Assembly (NCBI RefSeq): GCF_021018805.1
Contig: NW_026960609.1
Coordinates: forward strand, 868,001-932,000
Length of the DNA: 64,000 bases
From: Prinia subflava
Taxonomy: Eukaryota > Chordata > Aves > Passeriformes > Cisticolidae
Reading direction: 5' to 3'
The position numbers and the translations under genes were made by a program. Shown here one piece after another: positions 1-13,400 of the stretch (position 1 is the first letter of the stretch; every line of letters starts with the position of its first letter). The notes below the pieces were generated by a model. The model was not told the DNA's origin, ran no database searches, and was given only the letters and a program-made list of their open reading frames with translations.

Positions 1-39
1 TTGAAAAATGTAACCAAAAATGTGTATTCTATTTTCATC

Positions 40-623
40 TGTTGAAGTCAGTTGGGAGATATTGTTCTTTATCTCTTGTAACTCTAGGAGTACAAAGAGG
101 GCAGATGCCTTCTGTTAATGGGAGAACTGATAACACCAGATAAGGCAGTGCCTCCTTATCTCTTCCTCCACCCATCCTCCGAGGACATCACCTGTGAATG
201 GGCTATTTAAGGCCTCTCACATGACTGACAACATTACCTCATTCCATTGTGAGATGCTCCACCCAGCAGGAGGAGCCAAAGCCTTTCCACTGAGATAAAA
301 CCAGCAATCCCAAACACCAAGGGAGCCTGTTTCCACTGGAGGACGACTGGACCCTTTTCTTGAGGATCATCTCTACTTCAACGGAGCCACAATTGTCACG
401 CTGGGAGGACTTACTTCGGGCTGCTTCCAACACCCTGACCAATAGGGTGTCAGGTTTGCATTCTGAGTCTGTCAGTGGTCCTTTGTACTACTGCATTTGT
501 CTTATTTTATTTTTATCTTTGTTGTTTGTTCTCTCTCTATTAAATTTTATTTCTGACTTGGAGTCTCACTGGTTTTGCTTTCAAACCAGCGCACTGGGAT
601 AATGTTTCCTGGCTGGGGAAACA
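40..623 (+). mobile_element. Probable solo LTR (ERV)
   Basis: The stretch has LTR architecture on the plus strand: a TG start at 40, a TATA-like TATTTAAGG near 204, a T-rich 3' part with an ATTAAA-type signal near 540, and an end near GGGGAAACA. No clean target-site duplication was found, so both edges are approximate. No internal retroviral sequence lies beside it, which suggests a solo LTR. The short ORFs inside have no recognisable protein content. Confidence 0.5.
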
Positions 624-1689
624 TCCACCCTGCTTCATGCACTAATATGCTTCTTCAGAGCTGGTTTCTGCAGCTCTTATGACATATATAATGAGGCTAT
701 TGTCTGTATGGTCTGAACTATTCTGTCAGGATTTCAGTACAATATCTGTTTCTCCTTCCAAGGCACAAAAACAACTTTATTTTACAAAGCGGGGATATGG
801 ATAGATTTTCTGCATATGCAGTTTGCCTCCAAAGGCATGCCACAATGCAAATATGTGGGCTGCATCTCTTTATGCTAAGAAACATCATAAAGCCATGGCC
901 TGGACTCTGGCAGAACTTTTAACAATATAACTAAGGTCTTCTGGTATAATCTGTCCTTGCTACTTAAGGAAGATGGACCTTGTCCTAGTGCTGAGCCATG
1001 CTGTGTCACTGTCTGGGGGAGCGCTAATTCCTGTGGATCAAATTCAAACCAGACAGTGTACTAACAATTCAACAAGATATATGGTAATGTGCTGAAATTC
1101 ATTCGCTGTTTAGACACTTGGTCCACTGGTACAGGCATAACAATAGCACATATCTAATTCAGAACCATTTTTAGGCAGCAGATAATGATCAGGAAGCCTC
1201 CCTAACACACCTGAATTTTTCCTGGTTTCTTACAAACCATACCTGAGGGATAGGAGCCACCAACCAGGCTGGAATACTCCGTCTCCTATTGGCATGTCAG
1301 CTACTCCCCATATTTTGCCCCAGTCATTGTGTCTGGTTCTCTCATTCATTCACTGTGATGCACTTTAATGTTATACTTAAATAATTTGCCATCCCTTCCC
1401 ATCTTGAAGCTTCTTCAGTTTGTTCTGAACAATTTCCATCCCATATCAAAATAATTAAAAATTAGTCTCAGATCCCTGTGGAATCATCGTGATGCTGGGC
1501 CACAGTTAATGAGCAGATTTTTGTAACTAGTTGCATATAGCAAATGAAGGGGCAGGAAAATTAGGTGAGGAATGATTCTTTCTACTAATCCTGTAATTAA
1601 GAAAAGGTGAGAACCAGTATATATCACCAAAGTTGTCATATAAGTCTTAACAATATTTTACATTCTATCACACTTTGTTGCAGTGTGCT
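624..1689. other. Intergenic, nothing recognised
   Basis: AT-rich unique-looking sequence. No ORF of note, RNA gene or repeat was recognised. Confidence 0.6.
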
Positions 1690-2425
1690 TTTGCTTTAGG
1701 TTCTTGACTAGCCTTCTGTTTTATGTGTGAGTTAGCAATTATAAGGGGTTTGCTGGAAATTATGGTTATGCTTTAGGATTTGCTCTATGTCTTCCCTAAG
1801 CATATCTTCCCCCATTCCCTATAATGGTGCCTGTCTTTATTTGTATCAGCTTGTATTATATTTTGACTCATACCCTAATTGCTATTCAATCGGTTATATG
1901 TCAATCCCTTTTACTTATTAGCTAGCCACTCCTTAGAGACTCTCCTATTGGCCCCCAGCTGCCTATCTTCTTGCTAACCTCCTCTGTTCCCAAATGTCAA
2001 TCCCCTGTATTCCTGTCCCTCTCCCAGAACCTTCCCTATCAGTCTTTAGTTACTCGATGCCCTATTTGTCCCTGTGTATCATTCCCCTCCCCTGTTCCCC
2101 CCTGCTAAGTTTGTAAGATGTAAACTCCACCTTGGACCCCTCCCTAGCTGTACCCTCATGGGTTGTTTGTTCTGCACCACTCCCTCATAAAACCCACTGC
2201 CTGACCCCTGCTCAGGGTCTTGGGTGTCTGGTACACCTTCAATAAACCACCTCAGTTTCACCCCAAGACCTGTCTCACCTCTGTGTCCTCTCTGCGCCCT
2301 GAGAAGCAACAGCTGAGAGGATCAGAGCTCTGGGGGGAAGTGTTGCTCCCCGAGGTGCTCCGTGCTCGGGGACCCCCTCCCAGAGCTACGGACCATAATA
2401 ACACTTATTCTGTTTCTCTGAGCAG
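1690..2425 (+). mobile_element. Probable solo LTR (ERV)
   Basis: The 3' half is clearly LTR-like: a CATAAAA TATA-type box near 2186, an AATAAA polyadenylation signal near 2241 and a GC-richer R/U5-like tail ending near 2400-2425. The upstream boundary is uncertain because no convincing TSD was found. The 76-78 aa ORFs on both strands here only reflect base composition. Confidence 0.55.
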
Positions 2426-2938
2426 GCAGCTGCTAGACTTAACTACAGTAAGATAACGTCAGAAAACAGAAGCAATATATTTTGATCTGGGGGCTACAGA
2501 GCTGTGGGTGGTGTTAACTGTGCCCTCCTTGTACATCAAAGACAAACCAGGAAAAACTTTTAAAAGAGTGAGAAGCTGAACTATGCTGTTACCAAATTAA
2601 TGTGCTTTTCTTGCTTAAGTCAATGCAAGGTTCATCATAGTCTCCAGTGGAGTCAGAATTTACTCCCCAGTACTTAAAACTCTACCAGGTTAGAGAAAAA
2701 GACACAAAAAATTACTTGCTGATCATTTTTGGAGACTAGATTATATATGTGTGCATGTGTAGCTGGTATACTCCAATCAGCCACATCCCAGCTTCGTGTT
2801 GGGGAAGACTCAACATTCTTTAAAATTTTCCACTCCTTGGTGCCTTGATTTCTACTAGGTGGAAATCTTGGCATATGGTAATGGATAGAAATCCTGGTCT
2901 GTGCTGAGCTTGCCTCTAGTCTGGATGATCACAGGATA
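2426..2938. other. Intergenic, nothing recognised
   Basis: Spacer between two LTRs. No gene or repeat was identified. Confidence 0.5.
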
Positions 2939-2943
2939 CCTGA

Positions 2944-4321
2944 TGTCATGGGTTGGCACTGGTCAGATGTTAATGCACCCATGAATATATGTTTTCTCTC
3001 TAACAACTCCCGTGGGATGTGATCAGGAACAGAGCAGAGCAGGCTTAAATCTTGAAAACAAAAAAAACCCTACCAAAACTTTATTAATTACATAAGAACA
3101 GGGACAGAAATACTCTTAAACACACACAGAGACAGAAAAACTTCTTAGAACATTTCTTCTCCCAGTTTCTACCTCCCCACCCATCACTTTTCACAGACCA
3201 ACCTTTGGGTTTTAGATCAAACAATCACCACTCAAAAAAACTAATCTTCAATTCAGCAAGGGAGAGAGGAGTCTCTCTCGCACCACAAACTGTTCTTCAG
3301 AAAACAGGGGTCCACCCCTTATGTGTTTCCATGTCACCCATAGCACCGCCCGGAGAAGTCTGCTAAGGTGACACTCTCTTTTTTTCCTATGTCCAGCGCT
3401 CTCACCGCTGTCTCATAGGCCAAAACTACATACAGGGCTTTTTAAGGATGCTGCATGCCGAGCTCTCCCCCTTTTTACCCAGGGGCCGGGGTTCCAGGAG
3501 CAGGTCTGCCCTGAGGGCAGAGGGCGCCACCTCACCCTCCCCCTCTTTTCTCTGCTCGCTCCATTCTTCAAGTGCCAGTCACTGTAGCAAAAGCAAGGGC
3601 AACTGCATCCACCCAAAAAATGCAGTTTATGTTCAAAAGAGACTTAAGTTCAGTCCATGGCTGACATTATGCAAGAGAATTCCAGCTCAGAAGGCTACTC
3701 CTCTCATTCTTCCATCGGGTTCCTTCCAATCATTCTTTATCATCTCGGTCCCAGGCCGCTTCCTTCTCCTTATTTCCAAAATCACCAGTCATGAGAATCA
3801 ATGTCTAAGAAAAGTTTCTTTCTGCCAAGCAAGGGTTAACAGTTTTTTCTCGGCAGGGTGCAAACACAGGCACTCCCAGGCTCCTCAACTCCCACGTGGC
3901 TCGGCACCTTCTCCCGGAGTTTGGGGGTGGAGGGGGCTGAGCACACACAGAAGGCACTTCCACAGTTTTCCACCCCTCCATCCTGGACGGGGCAGCTCAG
4001 TTCCAGTCCTGTCCCCTCTCTTCTCCCCCCAGAGCCCCAGCTTACTTTAGTTCCACCGCGTGGTTGTCCTGAGCCTGGCCACGTGGCTTCCCCCTCCCCC
4101 ACTCAGCCCAGAGCTGAGCAGGGGAGAGGAGATGTTTCCACTGCTGAAACCGGAACCCAAAAGAGACCGAACCCCCTAGACTCCTGCTTTTAACTCTTTG
4201 TGTCCTCAGAGGCGTGTCTAAACCTCTGAGTGACCAATCCAGGTGCTAGCAGAAAAGCTGATCACTGATTGGACTGCCCACATCCCCCTGGAAAAAATTC
4301 ACCTCCCCCCCAACCACGACA
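2944..4321 (-). mobile_element. Solo LTR, family 'LTR A' (copy 0)
   Basis: A 1378-bp element read on the minus strand begins TGTCGTGGTT and ends CCATGACA. It is bracketed by a perfect 5-bp TSD, CCTGA (2939-2943 and 4322-4326). It aligns by eye along its length with the plus-strand copies at 26663-28100, 46686-48659 and 48821-50585. A reverse-orientation AATAAA sits near 3083 and the other end contains CpG- and C-rich blocks. A 5-bp TSD fits ERVL-like or some ERV1-like integrases. ORFs of up to 200 codons inside are not protein genes. Confidence 0.9.
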
Positions 4322-4326
4322 CCTGA

Positions 4327-7300
4327 GAACATCAAGGTGCATATCTACGCATCAGATGAAGCCCAAGGAAGTCTCTGTCTTCAGAATGGAAGAGGTAGGT
4401 ACCAACAGATGGACAAGTCTATTTACTTCCAGTCAAAGTTCAGTCTTTTTCCCCTGGAGATACTGCTCTTTCATTAAATAATGCTCATTGTCTTGGATGT
4501 CACAAGAATGTATTCACTCAACACAGTAGGAAAGTACTTTAACCAGGCTGAAGGGTGAACAGTAGAATGATCTGCATTAGAAAGACAGTGGGAATCATTT
4601 GGTTTTACCTTGTCTGATTCAGCTTATTCTTCTAATGTAATTTATATTATTTTTTGTTAAATTAACACAGGTCCAGCATGAAAAGGAAAGAGGGGGAAGA
4701 GAAGGAGAAACAGTGTCTTTGCATTGGCCTGTCAGGTAAGAGGAATCCCACCTCTGTTACCCCTCCAGGATGTTTCTTCCCTAATACATTTGTAAGTCCC
4801 ATATGCCAAGGAAAGAGATGACCAGGGGCCATATCTGGACCGTGTATCTGCCAAATTGGAAAAAAAAGGGATTTTATAACCAGTTTTACTAAACCCCATG
4901 TTTTAGAGGAAAACTTCATCACAAGCAAATTGCAAAAACTCCTTCATGTTTTCCAGAAGCACCCTACATAGCTCCTAAAGCAAGTCCTGTAACTTGGTGT
5001 TACTCATTCCTAAAGGAGAATTTTTCTTCCCAGCACTCAGGAGTGTCCTCAGGAAGAAGGGAGAGTTTGTAATCTGACCTGTAGTCAGTAGACACAGTCA
5101 CATTGTCACCTTGGCAAGCTGTGATGAAGCTGTATGGCCACTGACATTTTGCCTGTCCGGTCTCTTGGAGGGCTGTAGTTTCTGTGCCATGCTGATCTAG
5201 ACACATCAGAGATAATTTCATGAGTAAGGGACGAGGAAGTTAGGCAAAGACTTTTTAAATTGGGATATTTTCCTGTTTCCATCTAAACTAAGACTGTTTA
5301 CCAAATTAATTCATAAACACCATCGGCCACTGACAGTTATTTGCTGCTTCCAGATTAAACAGAATTAAGACCAGTGATCAAGAGGTGAAGGGTCTCACTC
5401 ATTAACAACCCTGTGAGCTATCAGTTTGCCAAGAGCACCAGGTTTTATAGGAATGTCAGGAAGTACGCAGTAGTCATGGTGTAGTGTATGCTTCAAATAT
5501 TAATGAACTTTCTAGCTTAAATGGATTGACTTACTGTAATTAGACAGCAGAAGACTTCTTTAAGATGCATTCCCAGAGCAAGTTAAACACTGTTTCTCTT
5601 ACATGTCATTCTTCAAAGACAGCATCTGAAATAGTTATCTGAAGTGTAGCATTTGAACAGTGTTTCATTTACCCCAGACTTCCCTGTAGCAACCTTCCCT
5701 GAATGTAATAAGGCTGCATTAGAATGAGCAGTGCCCAGAGTAACCTGAGTCAATGAAAAGCAATTCAATTCACCATATGGAGAGGCACATGGTGTCTCTC
5801 TCCCTTTGCCCCCAAGGTAGATTAAATGAAATGCTTTGAATTAATGCTTTCAGGATTGTGTATCTGATCTCCATAAAATCTTGTCTAAATGTGTATATTT
5901 GGGTCACTGTGTATTTGTTCAAAGATGGAAAGGTGAGCTGAACATAAATGAATACACTGCTCTAACCATACAGAAAGACAACTATTGAATTCACTGAAAT
6001 GGAATGGAATAAAAATAAAAGGAACAAAATAGCTGAAGCACAAGTAGTATAAACCGGATGGCTGTGATAATCTATGTGTATGTGCTTCTATTCTTTGCAG
6101 TTCAGTAACACCTTCAATGCCACTTTTACAGGGCATGCACTAGGAAATCATGCCACTATTACACAGAGTTGGGCTCTTTGGTGACATGGCACAGTGAAAT
6201 ATCCTGGGCTAGTGTAAATACACGAGACATTCTTTAACATGACAGTAATACTGTCTCTGACGACTGTACATTAATCAAGACCATGAAGAGTGGGCCTGTG
6301 CCTCACCATCCAGGCACAGCACAAGTTGTTCTTAGCAGGGGTCACCAACAAGCATCATCTTTCGCTGCAGGTACAGAAGCTGTGTGTTTGTAACAGTGTT
6401 TTCATCTTCTTTGAGCTACAAATACTCAGAAATTGCATTAGGTTGTAAGTTGTGCTTTTATTTCATGTTGGCATTTGATCTCTTATGTCTATTTCATATA
6501 TTCTGGTTTTCATGTTAAGATTTCTGCTAGCAGTTTGCATCTTCTTGAGGTGTAGATGTTACAACTGAATGCCCGAGTGTGGAGGTCAGCATTTGTTATT
6601 ATCTGATTTGGACTGTATGTGTTAATATGTAACAGCAAAACTGAAGTACACAGGATGCAGCACTAAGTGCTTTCATTCTTCTGGCCTAGAGGGCATCTGT
6701 ACTTCATTTTTTGCTACCAAGGCAATAGTTTAGCTTCAGGCAACAACTCATGAAGTTCCTGTACATGCTAATAGGAGATCAAGCTTCTTCAGAAAATTAA
6801 ACTATGTCACCATGTGATTAGTTTTAAGAATGAATTAATGCAAGAATTGCAAAGCTAAACATAATCTCTGTAACACTACATTTACTTCTGTCTCTAATAA
6901 AGTAAGTTCATGTTTGAGAGACAAATTGAAAACCAACAAGCTTAACTTCTCTAGCACTAGAAAAAAAGGTCAGGAGGAAAGTGAGATGTATTCAAACAGA
7001 TGTCCAGACTTTTCTTATAATTAGGTTTAGATATAATATATCACATCTATATTCAGTGTTTGTTCATCAGAAACTATTTCACAATTCAGAGTACATAATT
7101 CCAGGTATTGTTAACATGTATACATCGTATAAACTACTAATGTACAGTTTAATGATACTTTCTGCTGTTTGAAATTTTTATGGATCAAGTTTAATCAGCC
7201 ATTTTGGAAGATATAAAAGATTTGTGCATCAGATCTGGCTGCCCTGATTCTCCAATCTGCTGTGAAATTCATGGATAGAAAATGGAAAAAAGATTTGCTA

Positions 7301-10300
7301 TGTGGTGTGAATAGGTAAATGATTTAAATAAGAAATAATGGGCTGGAATATTGCACTGTGTATGTGCATGAAAAAGATAGCAATACTTATCTGTGGAAAG
7401 AACTCCCAGCAGCTATTTACTGATTAAATTGGTTTGTGAGTCAGTCAGAACTTTTATTTCTAGTGTGCCATACAGCTACAGTGCTTGTGAATCTCTATAA
7501 CTTTTTGTTTGTTTGTTTGGTGAAGATGAGCTTCCAAACTAGTCCTGTGTGTGCTGTGCAGGACTTGAGCCATGTTTGGGCAATGTGTGGGCAGCCCTTA
7601 GGGGAGGCTGAGTACTGGGCAAGGCACAAGAGTGTTGGTGTTCTGTAGTGGTGGTTGTGTGGGGCTGGTTGCTGTGGGATGTAGAAGGAGCCACATCCTT
7701 TTGCAGCAACAAAACTGCAGGCAGTGTGCTGGTGAGGACCCTGAGCTCCTGTTTCCTTTTGCATACTTCTGCCTGCATATTCCATGGGAAAAGGATCTTT
7801 GTGACTTATATTTTTCATGTTATTTCAGGTAGAGCTAAAGCAAAGAGAGCAGGAAGAACATTTCAGTATATATGTGCATATATACACACAAATATATAAT
7901 ATTTTCTTTTAGACACTGTATTGAGCTACTGTTATCTAGAACTAGAATTCAGTTTAATGGCTCACATCCTCTCTTACTTAGCCTCATGTCTTCTGTGATG
8001 AAAGAGCAAATTCTTTCAGAGACAAGAAGCATTCCCATCAATAAAACAATTGGGACAACTTTCAGCAATTCTTACCCTGGCTTTCTAGCCACCAGAAAAA
8101 AACAAAACAGAAAGACAACTCTGTGTCATCCCCATCATCCCCTTTGCACCTTTTTTCCTATCTGGTTTTATTTAAGGGACCTAAGTGGAACTTTGTAGGA
8201 GTGGGTAGACAAATAAAACATAATAGCACAGGGACAACAGGGACAGATGATGGAGAGTGTGAGTTGACTGTTCATTCTCCCTCTTGTCTTTGTGAGAAAA
8301 TCTTCAACAGTATCCAAATAGCAGGAAAGTACTAAGAAAGTTCAACAGCAAAAGAGAGGTAGTCAACTTTTGAAAATAAACTTGAAATTCAGAATTATGT
8401 TGAACCAGTGTCTCAATGTACATATGCATCGTGGGAGAGCTACCAGATTACTTTTGGAATAATCATCCCTCTCAGCCTGGCCTCTACAGAAGGATTTAAA
8501 GCCTGAATAATTCACCCCTCCTCCACATCAGTCTGTAGTAATGTTTTCAGTATGATATTTATATGACAATATATATGAGCAGATCTACTGCTCTTGACAC
8601 CTGGGATTTCCCATGCAGAACCTTCTCCAGTCAATTCAGCTTCCAGAAATATTTTGTGACTCAGTATGAGATTGTTATCTCTTTATCTGATTTGTGCTCC
8701 CTCCAGGTCAAAGAAGAGCTCTAGGAGAGATATTAATTGAAGATTCTTTGCACCACATACCCTCTCCATTCCATCACACAATTCTGTGGACCACACTACG
8801 CAAAATTATTTTTCAGATGCTTTTGGCTGTCCTTGCAGCCTTTCCTTCTTGGAATGGAGTTTAAACCTCACCTTTTATAAGTACTCTATGAAGTCCCAGA
8901 CACTCTTAGTGTACTGTGATAAACAGAAAGTCTCCCACTTGCCCTGAAATGAATTCAAGATTCCTAGGTTTGAATCTTCTAAAAATTCTCATCGTCACTG
9001 GGTCCTACACAATTTTAACAGGAAGCATGAGTATAATTTATTATGCCCCTCAGTCCTTGACAAAACATGACTACTGCAGAGATCATCAAACATTTGCCTG
9101 TGTTTTCTCCTGGTTTACCCCAGGATAACTAGTTTAGAGGAATTTGTCTCCCTTGTTAGATCCACCTCTGTAGCAAAATCTCTTGTTGCAGATACAACCT
9201 CTCTGAGGATCTTAAGCAATGACTCAACCTTCATCTGAAAAGTTTGTTGGTGGCATTTGCAATTAACCTACCACATCTAAATTAGGATTTCTCTTCATCC
9301 TATTCTACTTTTGACTTTTAATGAGTCAAAAGTTGCTCTCTTAAGATAACTTTATGGATTCTATGGTTCTAATAAAATACTAGAGTATCTATTTTTCCTC
9401 TTTTAAGTAAATACATATTTCACCTACCTCTTATCACAAATCCTTTACTAAAGAAGATAATGCTTTAAATCCAATGGGAAAAAAGACAATAGCTTCAAAG
9501 AGCAGACATGAAAATGAATACCAGAGAAGAGATTATTATTGAAATAATAATAAAAACAAGGTCCTTCTTGAGAAGCCAAAATTTTTCATAATATGTTCTG
9601 CTGACTAGGCTTGTTTGGGTAATTTTTGGTTGCTTACTCTGTCTTGATTCCCAGACTGTGGACAATATGTGTATGATATATAGAATGTATACCTCATTTT
9701 TAAAATGAAGGGGAATGATCTTCCTTGTTTAATTCTTTATCTGTATATTCTTCTTAATATATGATAATATGCCTGTTAAGTTTTTTGTGGGGATTGTTGG
9801 GATTTTTTTTTCTCCAAGAATTAAAATTCCTCATTATATTAAGCAAGAGTCTTGTTTTATCATCATTGTCTGGTTCAGAATTGGACCAGGGCTGCAAAGT
9901 CCTGCTTAATGATGAAAAGAGTGTTGAATTTTGGACATGAAAGTTTTAGTAATATCAATTGCTACTGATTTGTATGCAGAGACAAGACTACTAGAGAAAT
10001 GAAAATTTGACATTTATCTCCTCATATAAATGGAATGATTTATTCTTTGAATCAAAGTAACACACTTTGGTTACTTTGAAAGCCTTTCTTCATTCATTTT
10101 CAGCATCTGATTAAAGTACATTTTTCTTTAGCAAAGAATTTTATGTTCAGTGAGTTCAAGTTTGCTCAGTCCTGACCTTAGAAACTGATTTCTGCCTAGA
10201 AAGTTATATTTCTGAAAGTAAAGGTTGACTGCCAGTAGAAACCATGGGTAAATCTTAACAGATGGCAGTACATGCTGCAATTTTATGAAATTCATCACAG

Positions 10301-12890
10301 GAGTGTTTATACAACTTATTATGCATAGTTGTTGGGATCTGTGCAATTGAGTATGAATATATGGGGTGTGGGATTAGTTCTACATAGAAAGAAGAGCTTG
10401 TGTGGACGGACATGGTGACACAATTGCATGTGGTTTTCACATGTGTCTGAACCTTGAACAAAATTCCATGAAGACTGCAAGTCAATCCAAGGAGTGTAAG
10501 TGTACAGTGTTTCCTGCATGACTCTGGGATGTGTTTCTGAGATGGTTCATGTGCTCATATTCATGAGCTGAGCCTTTTTCAAAGGTCAGTTATACTGAGA
10601 TGTGTGTACAGATGGACAGAAGCATCTGTGGAAAATTTGGTCAACAAAAGAGCAAGTAAAGAGCAATAGGTAATATTGTACTGAGGTATTTGACCTTTTT
10701 AAGGAATTTGACTTCTGTTCTGCTAGGGTTCTGTTATGTTTTGTGTCCCCAAGACAAGGTTCAGGTAGTAAAAAATTACCTTATATTCCCTCTGAAAATA
10801 TTCTTTTACAAGAACTCTGCTACCTGATTCATTGTCAAGAATCTACTCTACCAGGAATTGTGGCAGCTGGACCAGAAGGACTGTGTCTCACTCACTTTAT
10901 TTCCTTGGAAAGGAATTCTGTCTGGCTAAGGAAAGAGCTGGATGTGACTTGCTGTCATAAAATACAATCAATCTTGAACTCCAGAGGAAGCCTGAGTAGA
11001 TTTTCAGAAGCTTAGGTGGATCAAATCAGCACATCCAAGGGTGTAAAACTTTTTTGTTTCATGAAATATGAGGGAACACTCAATACAGAAAAACAGATAT
11101 TAGCTGAAAATAGCATCAATATTCTAAGGTGTACTGAGGAGAAAAGGTTTAAAGTGTTTAAACAACCTCTCCACAAACTAAATAGTTGTTGGCTAGCATG
11201 AAAGAGCTAATTACAGCTCACTTTCCAGTAAGAACTTTCTAATTCCTGCAGGTGTCCAGTAGATTCTTTTATATCAGCTAGTCATAAGGGGTATTATGGT
11301 CTTCTACTATATCCTTTTGAGTGGAAGTAGACACATTTTGTAAGGTAATAGAAAAGATTAATAACTACATTTTTTGAAAAGAAAATGAACTGAAAATGCC
11401 TTTCAACTCTTTGGAAGTTCAAACTGGGCTCCAGCAGGGCTCTAATCTCCCTTTTAACTCAAACTGAAACACTCAAATTGGAGTTGCTTTGTATGTTTGG
11501 ATCACTGCTATACAGCTGAGCTTTAGCCCAATCCTGTTGGAAATCCCCATGCCCTGTTGCTCTCTGCCTGCTGTATCCTCACTGTTGGACATGGCAATCA
11601 ACCTCGGCAGCTCTCAGTAAAAGCCAGGTGCCAGCTGTTTCCTGTGCAAGAATGAAGCCAGTGCTCACTGCTGCTGCTTTCTTTAGGGCTTTAATGCCTT
11701 TTTATCAAGAGTTTTCTTTTTATTAAGAAAATTACTACAGCAGTGCACATAGAAAATTCAAATAGCTTTAAGTAAGGAAGAGACTTCAAATGTTCAGTGT
11801 CTTGGTGTCAAAATGAGGACAGCAGTGGCAAGTGCATTCAAAAGCTATTCTGAGGTAATGCTTTTGCTGTTCTACTTGTGAGCCTATTAAATAATTTGCA
11901 GAGGATTGCATTCCCTTTTCTCTATCCTCACACTTTTGGAGAAAGAAGAGGTTGAATGAAAAACCTTTCTCCCCCACAGTTGTACGTCTTATGCTGAGAT
12001 ACTTCTTTCTCTTGTAGATATTTCTGACCATAAGAAACACTTCTTGACTCTTCAGATGTCCAGTGTCCTTAGAAAATGGGTTTTATTTTTTAGAACATAG
12101 CACTAAGCAAAATACTGCCAGTACATTTTGATTTGAAGATATATTCAGATACAGCAATGCTAAACTGGACTATAAACTCACTTTGAGAACCTTCTATCGG
12201 CAAATGGCTTGATAAAATAATCATGGAACCAAAAGCTATAAAAAGTAATTTTATCAGTCATTAAGCAGTTCTAGGAAGGCATTACATAGCTAAAACCTCA
12301 GGAATGCTAGGAAAGCCATCCTACATAATCATGCAGAAACTACTAAATTTCTTCATTATGAAAAGTGCAAACTGAAACACAAAAACAGAGGTGCTCTTCT
12401 ACTTCAGGGATGTGCTATCCTTTTGCATTGTCTTTTTGGTCTATGTTCAGACATGATACTGTTAATTATCTTGTCATATATAAGGTATATACTGAAATAC
12501 AGATGCTTGCAGAAGCACTTCTTAAAATTCAGGATTTTATTTAATTAATGAGCTAGACTTACACCTGCTAATGCTGTGTGCATACATGCAGCCATTGGGA
12601 AACACTTCAATAAAAATGGGACCCATGATCAATACCCCACGTATGTTGTCTTTATTGACCTAAATAAATAACATGAAAAATATTCAGACAACTCTACAGC
12701 AATGCTCCCTTTTCTTGAATGTTGCAACACCATCTAAAGGCAGGAAGCCAATGAGTTAACAGGACCTGACTCACGGGAGGCATCTAAACAAAGAGTCATA
12801 CAAAGGTCTAGTTGATTCTTTAGAGTAAATATAGCATTCTGTAGATTACAATGTTATAAGCTGTCACAGAGATTCCAGTTCATCTTTCCT
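4327..12890. other. Long gene-free stretch, unique sequence
   Basis: AT-rich non-coding DNA of about 8.6 kb. No ORF exceeds about 110 codons, and those present look like chance. A short (TTTG)n run lies near 7502-7520. No exon with convincing splice signals, RNA gene or young transposon was recognised. Confidence 0.6.
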
Positions 12891-12894
12891 CCAA

Positions 12895-13400
12895 AATACT
12901 TCTCTTCAGCTCCTTCCTCAAAAACTACCAGCCGTGGAGAATTCACTACAGCCCTTCACAATTTGTTCCAGTGCTTAGTTATCATCACCTGCAGAAAGCC
13001 AACTTTATTCCACACCTAAACCAGTCCATCTGACCCTTTTCTCCAGTTACACTCATGTCTACTAATCCAAATGGCCTTTTACTCCTCATGTTATTACTCA
13101 CAGAGAGGGGTTAAATTGCTTCTTAACCTTTTCCACTGTAAGCTAAATAGACCAAGCTTTTAGTTCTTCACTGATGTAGGACATTGCGTAATCCTTTAAG
13201 AATTCTCATGGCTCTTCTCTAATTTTTTTTGCAGCATTTGCATTATCCTCCTTAAATTGTCACTATCACAACTGGAAATAGCCAGCTTGTAACTGCAGCA
13301 GGAATGCCGAATGAAGGGGTTATACAAGCTTTCTGCTCCTACTAGGTTCTCCTCATTATCTACCCATTATGTTGCACATATTGATGCTTTTAGACAAAGG
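12895..13400 (-). mobile_element. Old CR1-like LINE fragment
   Basis: On the minus strand the text follows the diverged pattern of ancient CR1/L3 elements. Recognisable blocks include a 'TTCCAGTGCTTA' box (12963-12980), a 'CTCTTCTCT' box near 13211, and 'TTTTTTGCAGCATTTGC'-like text further on. It is heavily diverged, has no ORF, and its edges are uncertain. Confidence 0.5.

Noticed and set aside
3448..4050. 200-codon plus-strand ORF
   Set aside because: It falls antisense inside LTR A copy 0. Equivalent regions of the other copies do not keep the same product.
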